From: Debaryomyces hansenii CBS767
Taxonomy: Eukaryota; Ascomycota; Pichiomycetes; Serinales; Debaryomycetaceae
Assembly: GCF_000006445.2 (NCBI RefSeq)
Contig: NC_006046.2
Coordinates: forward strand, 1,240,001-1,304,000
Direction: 5' to 3'
DNA length: 64,000 nt
The notes beneath the pieces are model-generated. The model searched no databases. It had not been told where the DNA came from and was given only the letters and a program-made list of their open reading frames with translations. How positions within the stretch are numbered: position 1 is the stretch's first letter; every line of letters starts with the position of its first letter. The position numbers were made by a program, and so were the translations under genes. Below, in pieces: positions 18,305 through 27,880 of the stretch.

Positions 18305-20005
18305 CTAGTTCTTCAAAGCTAATACCGCAATACTCTCAACGTGGTGAGTCTGGGGGAAGAAGTCAAAGCCCTTGATGCTCTCCACAAAGTAGTCTTGGCC
18401 ATGTTTGGTCTTGTTGATGAACCAGTCGACATCTCTGGCCTGCGAGTGGACGTTACAGCTGATGTACACGATTCTGGCCGGATGGTACTCTGACAACTGG
18501 TTCAAGAACACATCGTCACATCCTTTTCTTGGCGGGTCCAAGATGACTGCAGTTCTGTCGGCAGGAGTATCAATGTTGCCAAAGATTTTTTCGGCCTTGC
18601 CCACAATGAATGTAGCATTTTCGATGTGGTTGTTTTTGGCGTTCAACTCGGCAAACTTGACGGAATCGGCACTAACCTCAACACCAATGACACGAGAAAC
18701 TCCTTGCGAGCATGTTATAGAAAAGAGTCCCGATCCACAATACGCATCCACCAAATAGTTTGGTTCATCGGCATTTGAGTTCGGTATTTGCAAGTTGGAC
18801 TTGACATAATCGGTCACAATTGGCAAAATCGAGTTATTATTTTGGAAAAACTCCCCTGCCGAAAATTGGAACTGGAACCCGTTGACATATTCAGTGACAA
18901 TCTGTCTAGAGCTAGTGACGCATGTCTTGCGCAATTTGTCACCATTATCAAGTTCTAATGTCACTGAAGACACAGAGCCTTCTGGATCAGTAGATGCAGG
19001 TTTCTGCTCTACTGGCTCTTCTTCGGTGACCTTGTTTGTATCCTCTCTCAACAAAATGGTAGCTCCCTTCTTATATTTCATATAGTCTTGTAAGTATCTA
19101 CTTCTTTCATTTGACATTCCCTTGTTGATGATTTCCGTACCAATCGTACATTCTTCGATATCCAAGATCGAAAAATTTCCACCTTCTGCTTCAGGTCTCC
19201 AGGTAGGTCTACCCTTAGCCCCAAACCCTAAACTAGGAGGAGGGTATTCTTTTGGCTTGGTGTATGGTAAGTTGAAATGCGGGGTTAACTTTGTCCTATA
19301 TCCATATTGAAGTGGCGATGCTTCCGTGTTTTTCACTAATGGTAATCCGTTGTCAGCTTTCGACAAGATTGGCGCCATATACTTGTATGCATTTTCGATG
19401 GTTTGCTTCTTAAAGACCAATTGTTGCTTATAATCGACACTTTGATACTGACATCCAGAACATTTACCAAAGTAACGGCACTTAATTAACGAGTCATCTC
19501 TATGCTGAGACCCTTCGTTTACTTTAAGCAAATCAGATTCGACATACAACGGATGCGACTTAAATACTCTGATATCAACCTTATCACCAGGCAACCCAAA
19601 TGGCACTAAACACACCTGCTTACCATCCTCTTTGGTTGGATGTGGAATGATAGCTAAACCGTCCCCATTAGATGATAATTTGACCACCTCGACATCACTC
19701 ACATTCCTATGGTATTTTGCTTCGATAGGGGGATCATTCAAAATTGATGGCATATCATTGGAAATTTGATTTTCTTCAAGTCCATATTCCGTCAAGAACT
19801 CCTTAATCTCATGCTGTAATATTCCTAATGGCGAAGTAGCATCCACATCCTTCGCTTTGTATTTTCTTTTAACTACCTTAGTCTTTCTTTGTTTAGGCTG
19901 TGGTTTACTTGCCTCACTTTGAATATTAGGTTTTTTGCATTCACCTTCTACATCTGTGGCAGAAAGTTGCCTTTTCTTGATCTCGATAGATGCTGTGGGA
20001 GCCAT
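18305..20005 (-). CDS. TRM2: tRNA (uracil-5-)-methyltransferase Trm2
   Basis: The 566-aa protein is of the RumA/TrmA-type m5U methyltransferase family. It has a basic N-terminus (about 60 residues) and a TRAM-like beta region with VSDVEVVKLSSNGDGLAIIP near residues 100-120. A Cys-rich FGKCSGCQYQ segment follows, then a Rossmann domain with DAYCGSGLFSI, motif IV DPPRKGC, and the catalytic Cys in YISCNVHSQARD. It makes m5U54 in the T-loop of tRNAs (S. cerevisiae Trm2, 639 aa). The gene is next to RPS21, as YKR056W is in S. cerevisiae. A poly(T) run with an adjacent GATGAG lies in its promoter. Confidence 0.95.
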   Translation of the reverse strand: MAPTASIEIKKRQLSATDVEGECKKPNIQSEASKPQPKQRKTKVVKRKYKAKDVDATSPLGILQHEIKEFLTEYGLEENQISNDMPSILNDPPIEAKYHRNVSDVEVVKLSSNGDGLAIIPHPTKEDGKQVCLVPFGLPGDKVDIRVFKSHPLYVESDLLKVNEGSQHRDDSLIKCRYFGKCSGCQYQSVDYKQQLVFKKQTIENAYKYMAPILSKADNGLPLVKNTEASPLQYGYRTKLTPHFNLPYTKPKEYPPPSLGFGAKGRPTWRPEAEGGNFSILDIEECTIGTEIINKGMSNERSRYLQDYMKYKKGATILLREDTNKVTEEEPVEQKPASTDPEGSVSSVTLELDNGDKLRKTCVTSSRQIVTEYVNGFQFQFSAGEFFQNNNSILPIVTDYVKSNLQIPNSNADEPNYLVDAYCGSGLFSITCSQGVSRVIGVEVSADSVKFAELNAKNNHIENATFIVGKAEKIFGNIDTPADRTAVILDPPRKGCDDVFLNQLSEYHPARIVYISCNVHSQARDVDWFINKTKHGQDYFVESIKGFDFFPQTHHVESIAVLALKN

Positions 20006-20062
20006 TATACTATAGATTTACTAACTGTATTTACAACCTACTTCAAAATACCTTATCAATTA

Positions 20063-20088
20063 GATGAGCCAAATTTTTTTTTTTTTTT
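20063..20088. promoter_or_regulatory. PAC-like GATGAG next to a poly(T) run, TRM2 promoter
   Basis: GATGAG (20063-20068) is followed by AAATTTTTTTT with 15 T residues (20074-20088), 58-83 bp before the TRM2 ATG. PAC (GATGAG) plus an RRPE-like A/T element is the usual signature of ribosome-biogenesis genes in yeasts. The match to full PAC is partial. Confidence 0.4.
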
Positions 20089-20140
20089 CGATTTGATGCG
20101 CATAAGCTGACTTTCATATTCACTTATTGGCTGCAACCTC

Positions 20141-21673
20141 TTAGCAAAACTTACGAGGAATATTAGAATATAGCCACAGCAAAGGCTTCTTTTTCACAAC
20201 TCCAAAGCTATCGTAGGTCCTTAAAAGCTCGAGCTCCTCTATAATTTGCCTTTCATGGTAACCCACTTTTTTGCCCTTTTCAATTGCATCATAAATTTTC
20301 TTACGCCTTAAGAACGTTCTCAGTTCTGTTTCATTCCTCCATTTAGTATTATACTGTGCCTCTAGTTGTCTTAAAGGAGGTTTTCCATTAATTCCATATT
20401 CGTATTCTTTCCATATTTCGAAAACATTCCGTAAACTTTTTTCCAATTTATACTGGGGGGTAGTTGAGAGTTTCTTGCCCTTCAATAGCGTAACACCCGG
20501 TATATTAGACTTAGATTGTTTATGTGGCTTTTCCATTGTCGTATTCGGTGCTTCTTTTACTGTGTTTAATTCTAAATTTTCCCTTTTTTCCGTAGCTATA
20601 TTTGGCACCTGTCCAAAAGACTTTGGTGTTACGTCTGTATCTGGACCAATTTCCAGGGTTCGGCTTTGATTCGACATTATTGATGTACGATGTATTTGGT
20701 TATGGTTATCCAAATCTTGGTATTCGGGCAGTTTAAGAATTTGCCCTTGTAGATATTGCGTGAGATTTTCACTGTTGTTTTTAGGACTGGGTCGTTTTGC
20801 AGACGATTGAAATGCTTTCGTTCCTTGCAAACTGATCTGCTGTCGTGAGTTCATTAATGAATATATATATGGCTGGGAACCGCTGGCTTCAGTTTCCAGA
20901 ATATTGGTTTTCGATTTCTTTTTACCTGTTTCCCCTTTATTGGTATTTATACGTTGTACCTCCTCTAATCGAAGTTCTGGATTTTCAATAATACCATTCT
21001 GATTACCATAATTAATATCATTTCCAATCGTCGTATTCCTCTCTAATAGAGCCGGGAAATCAATGTACCTGTTTGTAAATGGTGATGATGGGGCTGAATT
21101 AGGTTGTGGTGCAGGCGACCTAAGGCTCAATGACTTCGGCCACGATCTATTTCTATTATCTATATCCATATCTACAGCCATAATCTCTGGCGATTCCGCA
21201 TGTCTGTAGTTATAATTATTTTTTTGTCCGACATCTCCATTTTGTATAAGGTCTCTACCCACCAGAACGGTGTCTTTCTCCAGACCCAATTGCCGATTTA
21301 AATTATCATTACCCGTATATAACGATGAACTAAGTTCTTGGATATCGTTACTTAATTTATTGATATGCTTGTTGAATATTTCCAATACTTTATCATCATT
21401 TCTAGGGGTGCTATCTTTAGTAGGCATAGATATTTTCCTACTTAAGACATTCACCTGTTTTGATAAGCCATTTAGTGTTTCATTAATTGCATTGAATTGC
21501 AAATTTACCTTCTGATTAATGGATTCAATTTTTTTATTGTTACTTATCTGATAATTAGTAAAGTGGTTATTCAATTGATTTATTTGCGAGAAAATAGCAT
21601 TTACGGTATTGGAACTTTCAAGTGGACTTAATTGATTATAAACTCGATGGTCATTATTGTATGAGCCATCCAT
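20141..21673 (-). CDS. GCR1_C-domain transcription regulator (Gcr1/Hot1/Msn1 type)
   Basis: The 510-aa protein has an N-terminal predicted coiled coil (about residues 25-115, with regular Leu/Ile/Asn heptads) and a long disordered Asn/Ser-rich middle. The C-terminal domain of about 85 residues contains LRNVFEIWKEYEYGINGKPP, then LEAQYNTKWRNETELRTFLR and RRKKIYDAIEKG. That is the pattern of the GCR1_C DNA-binding domain shared by S. cerevisiae Gcr1, Hot1 and Msn1. The coiled coil suggests homodimerisation. Which S. cerevisiae paralogue it corresponds to cannot be told. It is inserted between TRM2 and the LCB3-type gene in an otherwise conserved block, and does not sit there in S. cerevisiae. 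Confidence 0.78.
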   Translation of the reverse strand: MDGSYNNDHRVYNQLSPLESSNTVNAIFSQINQLNNHFTNYQISNNKKIESINQKVNLQFNAINETLNGLSKQVNVLSRKISMPTKDSTPRNDDKVLEIFNKHINKLSNDIQELSSSLYTGNDNLNRQLGLEKDTVLVGRDLIQNGDVGQKNNYNYRHAESPEIMAVDMDIDNRNRSWPKSLSLRSPAPQPNSAPSSPFTNRYIDFPALLERNTTIGNDINYGNQNGIIENPELRLEEVQRINTNKGETGKKKSKTNILETEASGSQPYIYSLMNSRQQISLQGTKAFQSSAKRPSPKNNSENLTQYLQGQILKLPEYQDLDNHNQIHRTSIMSNQSRTLEIGPDTDVTPKSFGQVPNIATEKRENLELNTVKEAPNTTMEKPHKQSKSNIPGVTLLKGKKLSTTPQYKLEKSLRNVFEIWKEYEYGINGKPPLRQLEAQYNTKWRNETELRTFLRRKKIYDAIEKGKKVGYHERQIIEELELLRTYDSFGVVKKKPLLWLYSNIPRKFC

Positions 21674-21847
21674 TGGTATTATACATTCTATGCTTTATCC
21701 TTATATTTACTTCGTTAGCATCACCTCCAAAAACAAAAAAAAAGTATCTCTGCGACTTCCCCAGATAAATTTTACGACCACGAAGAATGAAATGAATGAA
21801 AGAAATGTAAGATTACTATTATATAAATACATAAATACATAGCCAAG

Positions 21848-23344
21848 TTAGTTTAATCCAAATAATTCTGTTCCAAACGCAAAGCCCCAAACTGCTGTCG
21901 TAGAAACACCTGCGTAAATAATTAATCTACCAACAATCTCTACGTCATATCTTGATTTGAAAACACCGCTTATCGGCTGGACGGTCTTTGACGAGTTTTC
22001 GTGTCCCAATTTCTTTTCATAGTCTAACATTTCATAATAATCAATGTCATTTTCAGGACCAACTTCGTCTATTTGATTGTGGTCAGTGACACCTTTAATG
22101 AAAGTATTAATGTCACCAATCGATTGTGACCCCTCCATATTCGATAAAGACTGAGATCTAATCTGTCTAGTAGTTTTTTTCGAAAAGGCTGTGGGTTGAT
22201 AATTCTTTCTAGGTAAATAAACCCCAATGAACTTATAGATTGGTGGTAAAACTGTAAAGATGACAGGTTTTGAGATTGTCTTCCAAATGACGACAAATGT
22301 CACACCCATAACGACTCTGATGATCGATTTGACTAAACCAAATTCATCGAAATCATATCTGACAATGATTGGTTCTTCAAATGGGTTCTTATATGTCAAA
22401 TAATTAGTAATATTCAATAGCCAATGCGATATGTCAATACCTATCAACACACCGATGAAGGCAACAGAATCGTCAAAACATGGACAGTCATCCACAGGCT
22501 CAACATGAAAGTGTATCAAAAGTACGTATCCTGCTATAATGGATAATGGAGTAAATATCAACCCCATAGCAGATTCATTATGAGTAGCTAATAACCATTG
22601 GTCCCATTGCTTGCCAAAGAAAAATCTAAACAAAAACAAAAGGAATCCGATAACTGATCCAGTAAATACATCGAAGAATCCATGCATACCACAATAAAGT
22701 CTACCGAATATAAGCGAAAAGTAATAGATAATCAAAAAGCAAAAAATACTAACTTTTGTCAAGGGTTCGAGTGTGTCTTGAAACTCAAAAAGCTTTGCAA
22801 GTAACACCAATGTAACTGCTGTTGCATTGGCACTATGACTCGATGGAAACCCGTATTCCTGGGTCGTATATGATGACATGGTAATTCTATGAAGTGGTGG
22901 GGACCTCGGTCTAGGCAAACATAGGAAGTCCTTCAAATTACCAGTAATGAAAATACCGAGTCCCAAAACTGCTAATAAGTCTCTTGACAATGTGCTAGCA
23001 CCAAACCAAATTGGCAATGGTAACATGAGTACGTAAAATGTATGTGATGCTAAATTGGCTGTCCATGCAAAGTAGAAGTCTAAAATGGGATGTCTAACTT
23101 TCTTTTGCATATTGGCCAATATTTCAGTTTCCTTTCTTATAATTGGCAAACATAATGCCCTTAATTTGTAACGTAATGGTGATAATTTTGACTTGTAATG
23201 ATCGTTTGACTTATTACCAGCATCGTTCAAATGATTTGAGTGCAGCGTACTTAATTCATTTTCAGTTGAATTTGGACTAGTGGATGTGGAGGTTGATGTC
23301 GTGCTTCTTTTGGTTGGTCCTAAATTGTCGGGTATTGACGACAT
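21848..23344 (-). CDS. LCB3: Sphingoid base-phosphate phosphatase (Lcb3/Ysr3 type)
   Basis: The 498-aa membrane protein of the PAP2 superfamily has all three phosphatase motifs: K138...RP146 (KDFLCLPRPR), PSSH (167-170) and GRLYCGMHGFFD (R215, H221, D225). It has about eight hydrophobic segments. Lcb3/Ysr3 enzymes in the ER dephosphorylate dihydrosphingosine- and phytosphingosine-1-phosphate, and function in sphingolipid recycling and heat-stress signalling. Length is greater than S. cerevisiae Lcb3 (409 aa), because of a Ser/Thr-rich N-terminus and an extended C-terminal loop. A polymorphic-looking TTA microsatellite lies about 100 bp upstream. Confidence 0.9.
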   Translation of the reverse strand: MSSIPDNLGPTKRSTTSTSTSTSPNSTENELSTLHSNHLNDAGNKSNDHYKSKLSPLRYKLRALCLPIIRKETEILANMQKKVRHPILDFYFAWTANLASHTFYVLMLPLPIWFGASTLSRDLLAVLGLGIFITGNLKDFLCLPRPRSPPLHRITMSSYTTQEYGFPSSHSANATAVTLVLLAKLFEFQDTLEPLTKVSIFCFLIIYYFSLIFGRLYCGMHGFFDVFTGSVIGFLLFLFRFFFGKQWDQWLLATHNESAMGLIFTPLSIIAGYVLLIHFHVEPVDDCPCFDDSVAFIGVLIGIDISHWLLNITNYLTYKNPFEEPIIVRYDFDEFGLVKSIIRVVMGVTFVVIWKTISKPVIFTVLPPIYKFIGVYLPRKNYQPTAFSKKTTRQIRSQSLSNMEGSQSIGDINTFIKGVTDHNQIDEVGPENDIDYYEMLDYEKKLGHENSSKTVQPISGVFKSRYDVEIVGRLIIYAGVSTTAVWGFAFGTELFGLN

Positions 23345-23447
23345 ACTAATCTATTCGAGAACCTAATCAATATTATGATAACAAAATATTTAACGAGATT
23401 ATTTTGAAGAGCATAACGCGGAGCGTATTGTAATTTTTCATTGCTCC

Positions 23448-23513
23448 TATTATTATTATTATTATTATTACTACTATTATTATTATTACTATTATTATTA
23501 TTACTATTATATT
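23448..23513 (+). repeat. (TTA/ATT)n microsatellite with ACT interruptions
   Basis: About 66 bp of TAT/TTA triplets interrupted by ACT units lie about 105 bp upstream of the LCB3-type ATG and downstream of the RHO4 stop region. It is non-coding and is likely to vary in length between strains. Confidence 0.9.
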
Positions 23514-23586
23514 GATTTCTAATTTCTAGGTTTTACACCAGAACGTATCCTCTAGTGTATGTGATGACAATAAATAACTATGAAAA

Positions 23587-24561
23587 TTACAAAATAATGC
23601 ACTTTCTCTTTTTCTTTTTCAGCGTCCTTGTAAATGCAAATTCATCTTCATTATACTTGCTTTCATTGCCAAAGTTTCCATAAGGGTTTTCGGTAAAATT
23701 ATCTTCGGTTAAAGGCCCATCCAATAACATGGCAGAGTCCAACGATGAGTTTTTGTAGTGGTGCTTTTTATATGAGTTCCCTGATTGACTTCTGGAATGG
23801 CCAAAGGCTTTCGATAACCTATTCTTTTGCGATTTCTCTACTTGTTCGTGGTACTCCATTTGCTTCTGGAAATGGTCCAATGCAAAGTTAAACACAGCTT
23901 TGATGTTAAACATGGTCTTGGCCGAACATTGGATATACCCTACGGCATTGATCTCTGTGGCCAATTGGATGGGTAAATCGGGGTCTATAGTAGTTGGCAA
24001 ATCTGCCTTGGTTCCAACCAATACTATTGGGATTCCAGGACAAAAGTGCGATACCTCAGGGAACCAGTTATCTTTGACATTTTGCAAAGACGTCAAATTA
24101 TCCAAAGAAAAACAAATCAACAACACATCGACATCCGGGTACGACAACGGCCTCAACCTGTCGTATTCCTCCTGTCCTGCTGTATCCCAAAGCGCCAATT
24201 CTATTATCTTATTAGTCGGAGTGGAAATATGAGCGACATAATTTTCGAACACTGTGGGTACATATATCTCGGGAAACTTCTGTTGGACGTATGATACAAG
24301 CAAGCATGTCTTACCGCAACCACCATCGCCCACGACTACGATTTTCATATTATAATTCGCGTGCTTCTTAAATCCGTCTACGAGACGATAATCAGGTATC
24401 ACAGGATCATCCCTGATGATAATTTTTGGTGAGTTGTATCGTTGGTTAAATTCTTTCTTCTGCTTCTCAATCTGCGATATTCTCTTGACATTATCATATG
24501 GATTGAACGACGGTTCTTCTGCCTCCGTAGGCTTACTCAACACTGAAAATCGTTTAGACAT
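23587..24561 (-). CDS. RHO4: Rho-family GTPase Rho4
   Basis: The 324-aa small GTPase has a 70-residue N-terminal extension, typical of Rho4. Motifs are the P-loop GDGGCGKT (78-85), effector region YVPTVFENY, DTAGQEEYD, GTKAD and CSAK. A basic tail rich in Lys precedes the CAAX box CIIL, which predicts geranylgeranylation. Rho4 acts with formins and in polarity and septum formation. The gene is separated from TRM2 by two inserted genes, while in S. cerevisiae RHO4 (YKR055W) is directly next to TRM2. This synteny, plus the N-terminal extension, selects Rho4 among the Rho proteins. Confidence 0.92.
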   Translation of the reverse strand: MSKRFSVLSKPTEAEEPSFNPYDNVKRISQIEKQKKEFNQRYNSPKIIIRDDPVIPDYRLVDGFKKHANYNMKIVVVGDGGCGKTCLLVSYVQQKFPEIYVPTVFENYVAHISTPTNKIIELALWDTAGQEEYDRLRPLSYPDVDVLLICFSLDNLTSLQNVKDNWFPEVSHFCPGIPIVLVGTKADLPTTIDPDLPIQLATEINAVGYIQCSAKTMFNIKAVFNFALDHFQKQMEYHEQVEKSQKNRLSKAFGHSRSQSGNSYKKHHYKNSSLDSAMLLDGPLTEDNFTENPYGNFGNESKYNEDEFAFTRTLKKKKRKCIIL

Positions 24562-24877
24562 ACCGGACTATGTAGAAATACTGTTCGTGGAAACAAACCT
24601 TACAAACAAAGTGTTCATAGTTGTTTGTTAGCAATATTGGCATTCTAGACATAAATAGAGTGTTGTGTTTATCTACATTATGTAATCGAGGTCTGCTGAA
24701 TTAGTCAAGTATGGGGTGTAATGATTTTTCTCGGTTCGGATAAATATATGGGTGCATGGGTGTGATATTAGAAGCGAGTTTACACTTGTAAGAGCGTTGT
24801 GTAAGAGCAGCACATCCTAGGGTAGATATACACCAGCGAACGACGAAGGAATAGATGACACATTTCATCAGGTGCTA

Positions 24878-24948
24878 TTTAAGTCTAGATCAATACTAAT
24901 TTCTCACCTTATAGGACCACATTGTCTAGATTTTAAGTCTAGATTTTA
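24878..24948 (+). repeat. Repeated TTTAAGTCTAGATTTTA block
   Basis: TTTAAGTCTAGAT occurs at 24878-24890 and 24932-24944, and GTCTAGATTTTA occurs twice in tandem at 24924-24935 and 24937-24948. It lies between RHO4 and TOS1. The core TCTAGA is palindromic. Confidence 0.7.
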
Positions 24949-25220
24949 CCATTTATTGCAAAAGATTGCAAAATTCTAAAAATTTTTCAAAAATGGTTTT
25001 GATTTTACCGTTCATGCAATTTATTCATATTGACATGCATATCGGGGACAGGTAGAGAACCACAACTACTGTACGATAGCTGATTATATCGAATGGTAAA
25101 ATAATGACCACCGGAGTATTGCATATACATATTCTAACGGCTGAATGCATCATGTTCCAACGGGGCATCAGAACCGTACTCCCATCTAGACTCTTCGCTG
25201 TCTGATACAGTACAGTCTGC

Positions 25221-25247
25221 AGAATAAATGGCTTCGCCATTTATTCT
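25221..25247. repeat. Perfect inverted repeat, 12-bp arms with 3-nt loop
   Basis: AGAATAAATGGC and GCCATTTATTCT flank a TTC loop, with no mismatch. It lies about 1.3 kb upstream of TOS1 and 660 bp upstream of RHO4. It could form a hairpin or be a site for a dimeric protein. Confidence 0.85.
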
Positions 25248-26572
25248 CCACCTTAACATTGGATCAGTCGTCAGGACTGATTCATCGATGTAACCATTGA
25301 TTCCAAGCTATTACACTGCCATGGTCACTCTTCATCAGTTATAGTTTTTTTTTCGGTGCCTATTTCTACACTCACATGTTACATTTCTCTAACACAACAT
25401 CCTCACCATGATCCTTGTACCGTTTTGATTTCGTATGTTTTGCGTTCTCGGTCTTTAATCCATCGCTCTTTGCATCTTAACCCATCTCGCCGTTACATCA
25501 TCGAATCAACTGCATCTTGCTGTTTTTCGTGTATGCGATTCTTTTGATACGATGAGGTGCCGGATTATATACGTCGGACCAGTCCAGATCAATACGTTTC
25601 GATCGCCGTTATGCACGTAATACACTTCTAACGGTAATTACAAAATTTTCCGATCGTAAGCGCTCTCGGTACTGCATGCACTATAGTGTACTTCGCTAAT
25701 TTACCCGAATGCGGGCCCAGGCCCCAGACACTCAGTGTCGTATGATTACATAATAATATGTATTTCCGAGGCGAGTTTCAGATTCCGGTTGCCGCGACAT
25801 TATGGTAGCCGCAATCATTATGGAACTGCGCTTGGCACAAATGATATCGGTTGCAAAGCGCCATACGCGATTCGTGTCTTTTTTGCTTCTTTAAGCACAT
25901 TTTTCAGCTTGATCTTCCTGCTTCTTCGCATTTTAATATGGGCTTCCATTATACTGAAGGGGTACCTCGACCGCCAGAAACCATTTTTTGATAATTTTCG
26001 ATTTTTCAAAGAAAACTGACCCAAGTAAACATATCCATCGTGTAGGCCGCCTCTAATGGGTATTCAGCCATCGTATATCAGCCATGTTGTTCTGGTACAT
26101 CATACAAATTTGGAACATTGTTAAAACAAACGAGCCAAATTGGGAAATGCCGAGTATGGAAGAGGTCACAACCAGCACCTATGCAAAAATACGCGCCAGT
26201 GCGGCAGCATATCCGACTTGCTTATATATGGGGATCAGGTGAAGTAAGTATCTCATAATATTAGAAATCCGACTATTTACTTTTATGCATGCACGACAAA
26301 GCGCGGTGTGAAAAAATTGCACAGAGTGCATATATGTCTGTAAACACTGTTTTAACAAGCCATGACAAGGATTGTAATTAGAAAAGTGATTGTATGTCGT
26401 CAAGAACATTGATACTAGTACTCCCCCTTTGTGAAAAACGAATATTAATATAAGGCTTATCCGTTGCAAAACTTTTAAAAACAAAAGATTTCTTGAAATT
26501 AAAAAAACCCAATACTAAATTCTAACTCCAGTCATTCCTTTAACTATACGAAAGTAGTATTATATATCGAAA

Positions 26573-27880
26573 ATGAAATTTAGTTCCAGTGCTGTGTTAG
26601 CCATTTTATCGGCCATTGCCACTGTTCAAGCAGGATCCACCAAGAAGGTTTCATACCAAGGTGTTGGATACTCTGGTTCATACAAAGACGTCACTGCCAT
26701 GGACGAAGACTCAGGATCTTGTAGTCAAGAAACCAAAACCTTCTCTGGTAAGTTAGCTCCATTAGACGAAGAGTTATCTGCTCATTTCAGAGGTCCTTTG
26801 AAGTTATTGCAATTCGGTGTTTACTACCCATCATCTGGTTCTAACAACAAGAAGAGGGAAGACGAAGAAGAATGTACCACCAAACACGTTCACCACAAAC
26901 ACAAGAGAGCCACCGAAGTGGTTGAAGTCACCCAAACTGTTATTGTTGATGGTAACGGTAACACCCAAACATCATTAGCCACTACTACTGCCACTGCAGG
27001 TTCTGGTGACAACGATGAACAAGACACCACTCAAACCTCTACTGCCTCTGCTGCTGCCACTGGTGGTTCAGGTTCAGGTTCAGGCTCTTCATCTGCCTCT
27101 TCATCCTCGAGTGCTTCTGAATCATCTTCCGAATCATCTTCTGATTCCTCTGTTGCTGCTGGTGACTGGGAAAGAGTTGCTTATTACACCCCAGGTTCCA
27201 CTGATAACGTCACCTTCTTAAACTACTACGGTGGTTCTGGTTCTGGTGTCTGGTCATCTTCTTTCGGTAACTCTTTATCTTATGCTAACAAGGATGCCTC
27301 TGGTGGTTCATCAAGTGCTGTCGCCTTAGAAGAAACCACCATTGATTCTAATGTTGAATATGTCATCATGTCCGGTTCTAAGTGTGATGGTGACGACTGT
27401 GATTTCTACAGAGAAGGTATTCCAGCTTACCACGGGTTCGGTGGTAACACCAAGATCATGGTTTTCGAATTCGAAATGCCAAGTGCTACCGACTCCGCTT
27501 CTTTCAACTACGACATGCCAGCTATCTGGTTATTGAACGCCAAGATTCCAAGAACCTTACAATACGGTGACGAAGAATGTTCTTGTTGGAAAACTGGTTG
27601 TGGTGAATTAGATTTATTCGAAGTCATCACTTCCGGTTCTGACGAATTGATCTGTCACTTACACAGTGGTCAAGGTGACAATGGTTCTGCCCAAGGTGGT
27701 GGTGGTTCTTCTGACTACTTCGAAAGACCAACTTCTGGTTCTATGAAGGCTGCAGTTATCTTCAGTGATGGTGAAGTTAATGTTGTTGAAGTCGATGATG
27801 ACTTTGGAAGCTCTCTTGACTCTTCCACCGTCAAGTCTTGGGTTAGCGAATCTGGTTCCAAGGCTGTCCTCCAAGGTTAA
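26573..27880 (+). CDS. TOS1: Secreted cell-wall protein Tos1
   Basis: The 435-aa protein has a signal peptide (residues 1-20, ending VQA). It is followed by the DUF2403 region (GVGYSGSYKDVTAMDEDSGS, later LSAHFRGPLKLLQFGVYYP), a dibasic KR site in a His/Lys-rich stretch that may be a Kex2 cut, a Ser/Thr-rich linker, and the C-terminal DUF2401 region with MPAIWLLNAKIPRTLQYGD and CSCWKTGCGELDLFEV. This is the Tos1 architecture (455 aa in S. cerevisiae), a glucan-linked cell-wall protein related to glycosidases. Codon bias is strong (TCT, GGT, ACC), pointing to high expression. TOS1 was named as a target of the SBF cell-cycle factor; an SBF-type core lies about 1 kb upstream. Confidence 0.92.
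   Translation: MKFSSSAVLAILSAIATVQAGSTKKVSYQGVGYSGSYKDVTAMDEDSGSCSQETKTFSGKLAPLDEELSAHFRGPLKLLQFGVYYPSSGSNNKKREDEEECTTKHVHHKHKRATEVVEVTQTVIVDGNGNTQTSLATTTATAGSGDNDEQDTTQTSTASAAATGGSGSGSGSSSASSSSSASESSSESSSDSSVAAGDWERVAYYTPGSTDNVTFLNYYGGSGSGVWSSSFGNSLSYANKDASGGSSSAVALEETTIDSNVEYVIMSGSKCDGDDCDFYREGIPAYHGFGGNTKIMVFEFEMPSATDSASFNYDMPAIWLLNAKIPRTLQYGDEECSCWKTGCGELDLFEVITSGSDELICHLHSGQGDNGSAQGGGGSSDYFERPTSGSMKAAVIFSDGEVNVVEVDDDFGSSLDSSTVKSWVSESGSKAVLQG

Larger units (their letters stand above)
24562..26572. other. 2.0-kb gene-free region between RHO4 and TOS1
   Basis: This is the longest intergenic stretch of the window, between divergent genes (RHO4 minus, TOS1 plus). Frames of up to about 100 codons occur but have no family features and no consistent coding bias. 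It contains a repeated TTTAAGTCTAGAT block (24878-24948), a perfect 12-bp-arm hairpin (25221-25247), a CACGAAA core on the minus strand (25525-25531, SBF-type) and an oddly GC-rich patch (25700-25735). I read it as a long regulatory region, mainly for TOS1, but an unrecognised non-coding RNA or eroded gene is possible. Confidence 0.5.

Noticed and set aside
25735..26019. 94-codon frame with a hydrophobic segment in the RHO4-TOS1 gap
   Set aside because: No recognisable family, poor codon bias, and an equally long frame on the other strand; chance is the likely cause.
26179..26484. 101-codon minus-strand frame just upstream of TOS1
   Set aside because: No family features, and it lies in the probable TOS1 core promoter.
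24562..26572. Possible solo LTR or transposon remnant in the long gap
   Set aside because: I saw no TG...CA-bounded repeat pair or reverse transcriptase/integrase remnant; only short repeats and one hairpin.
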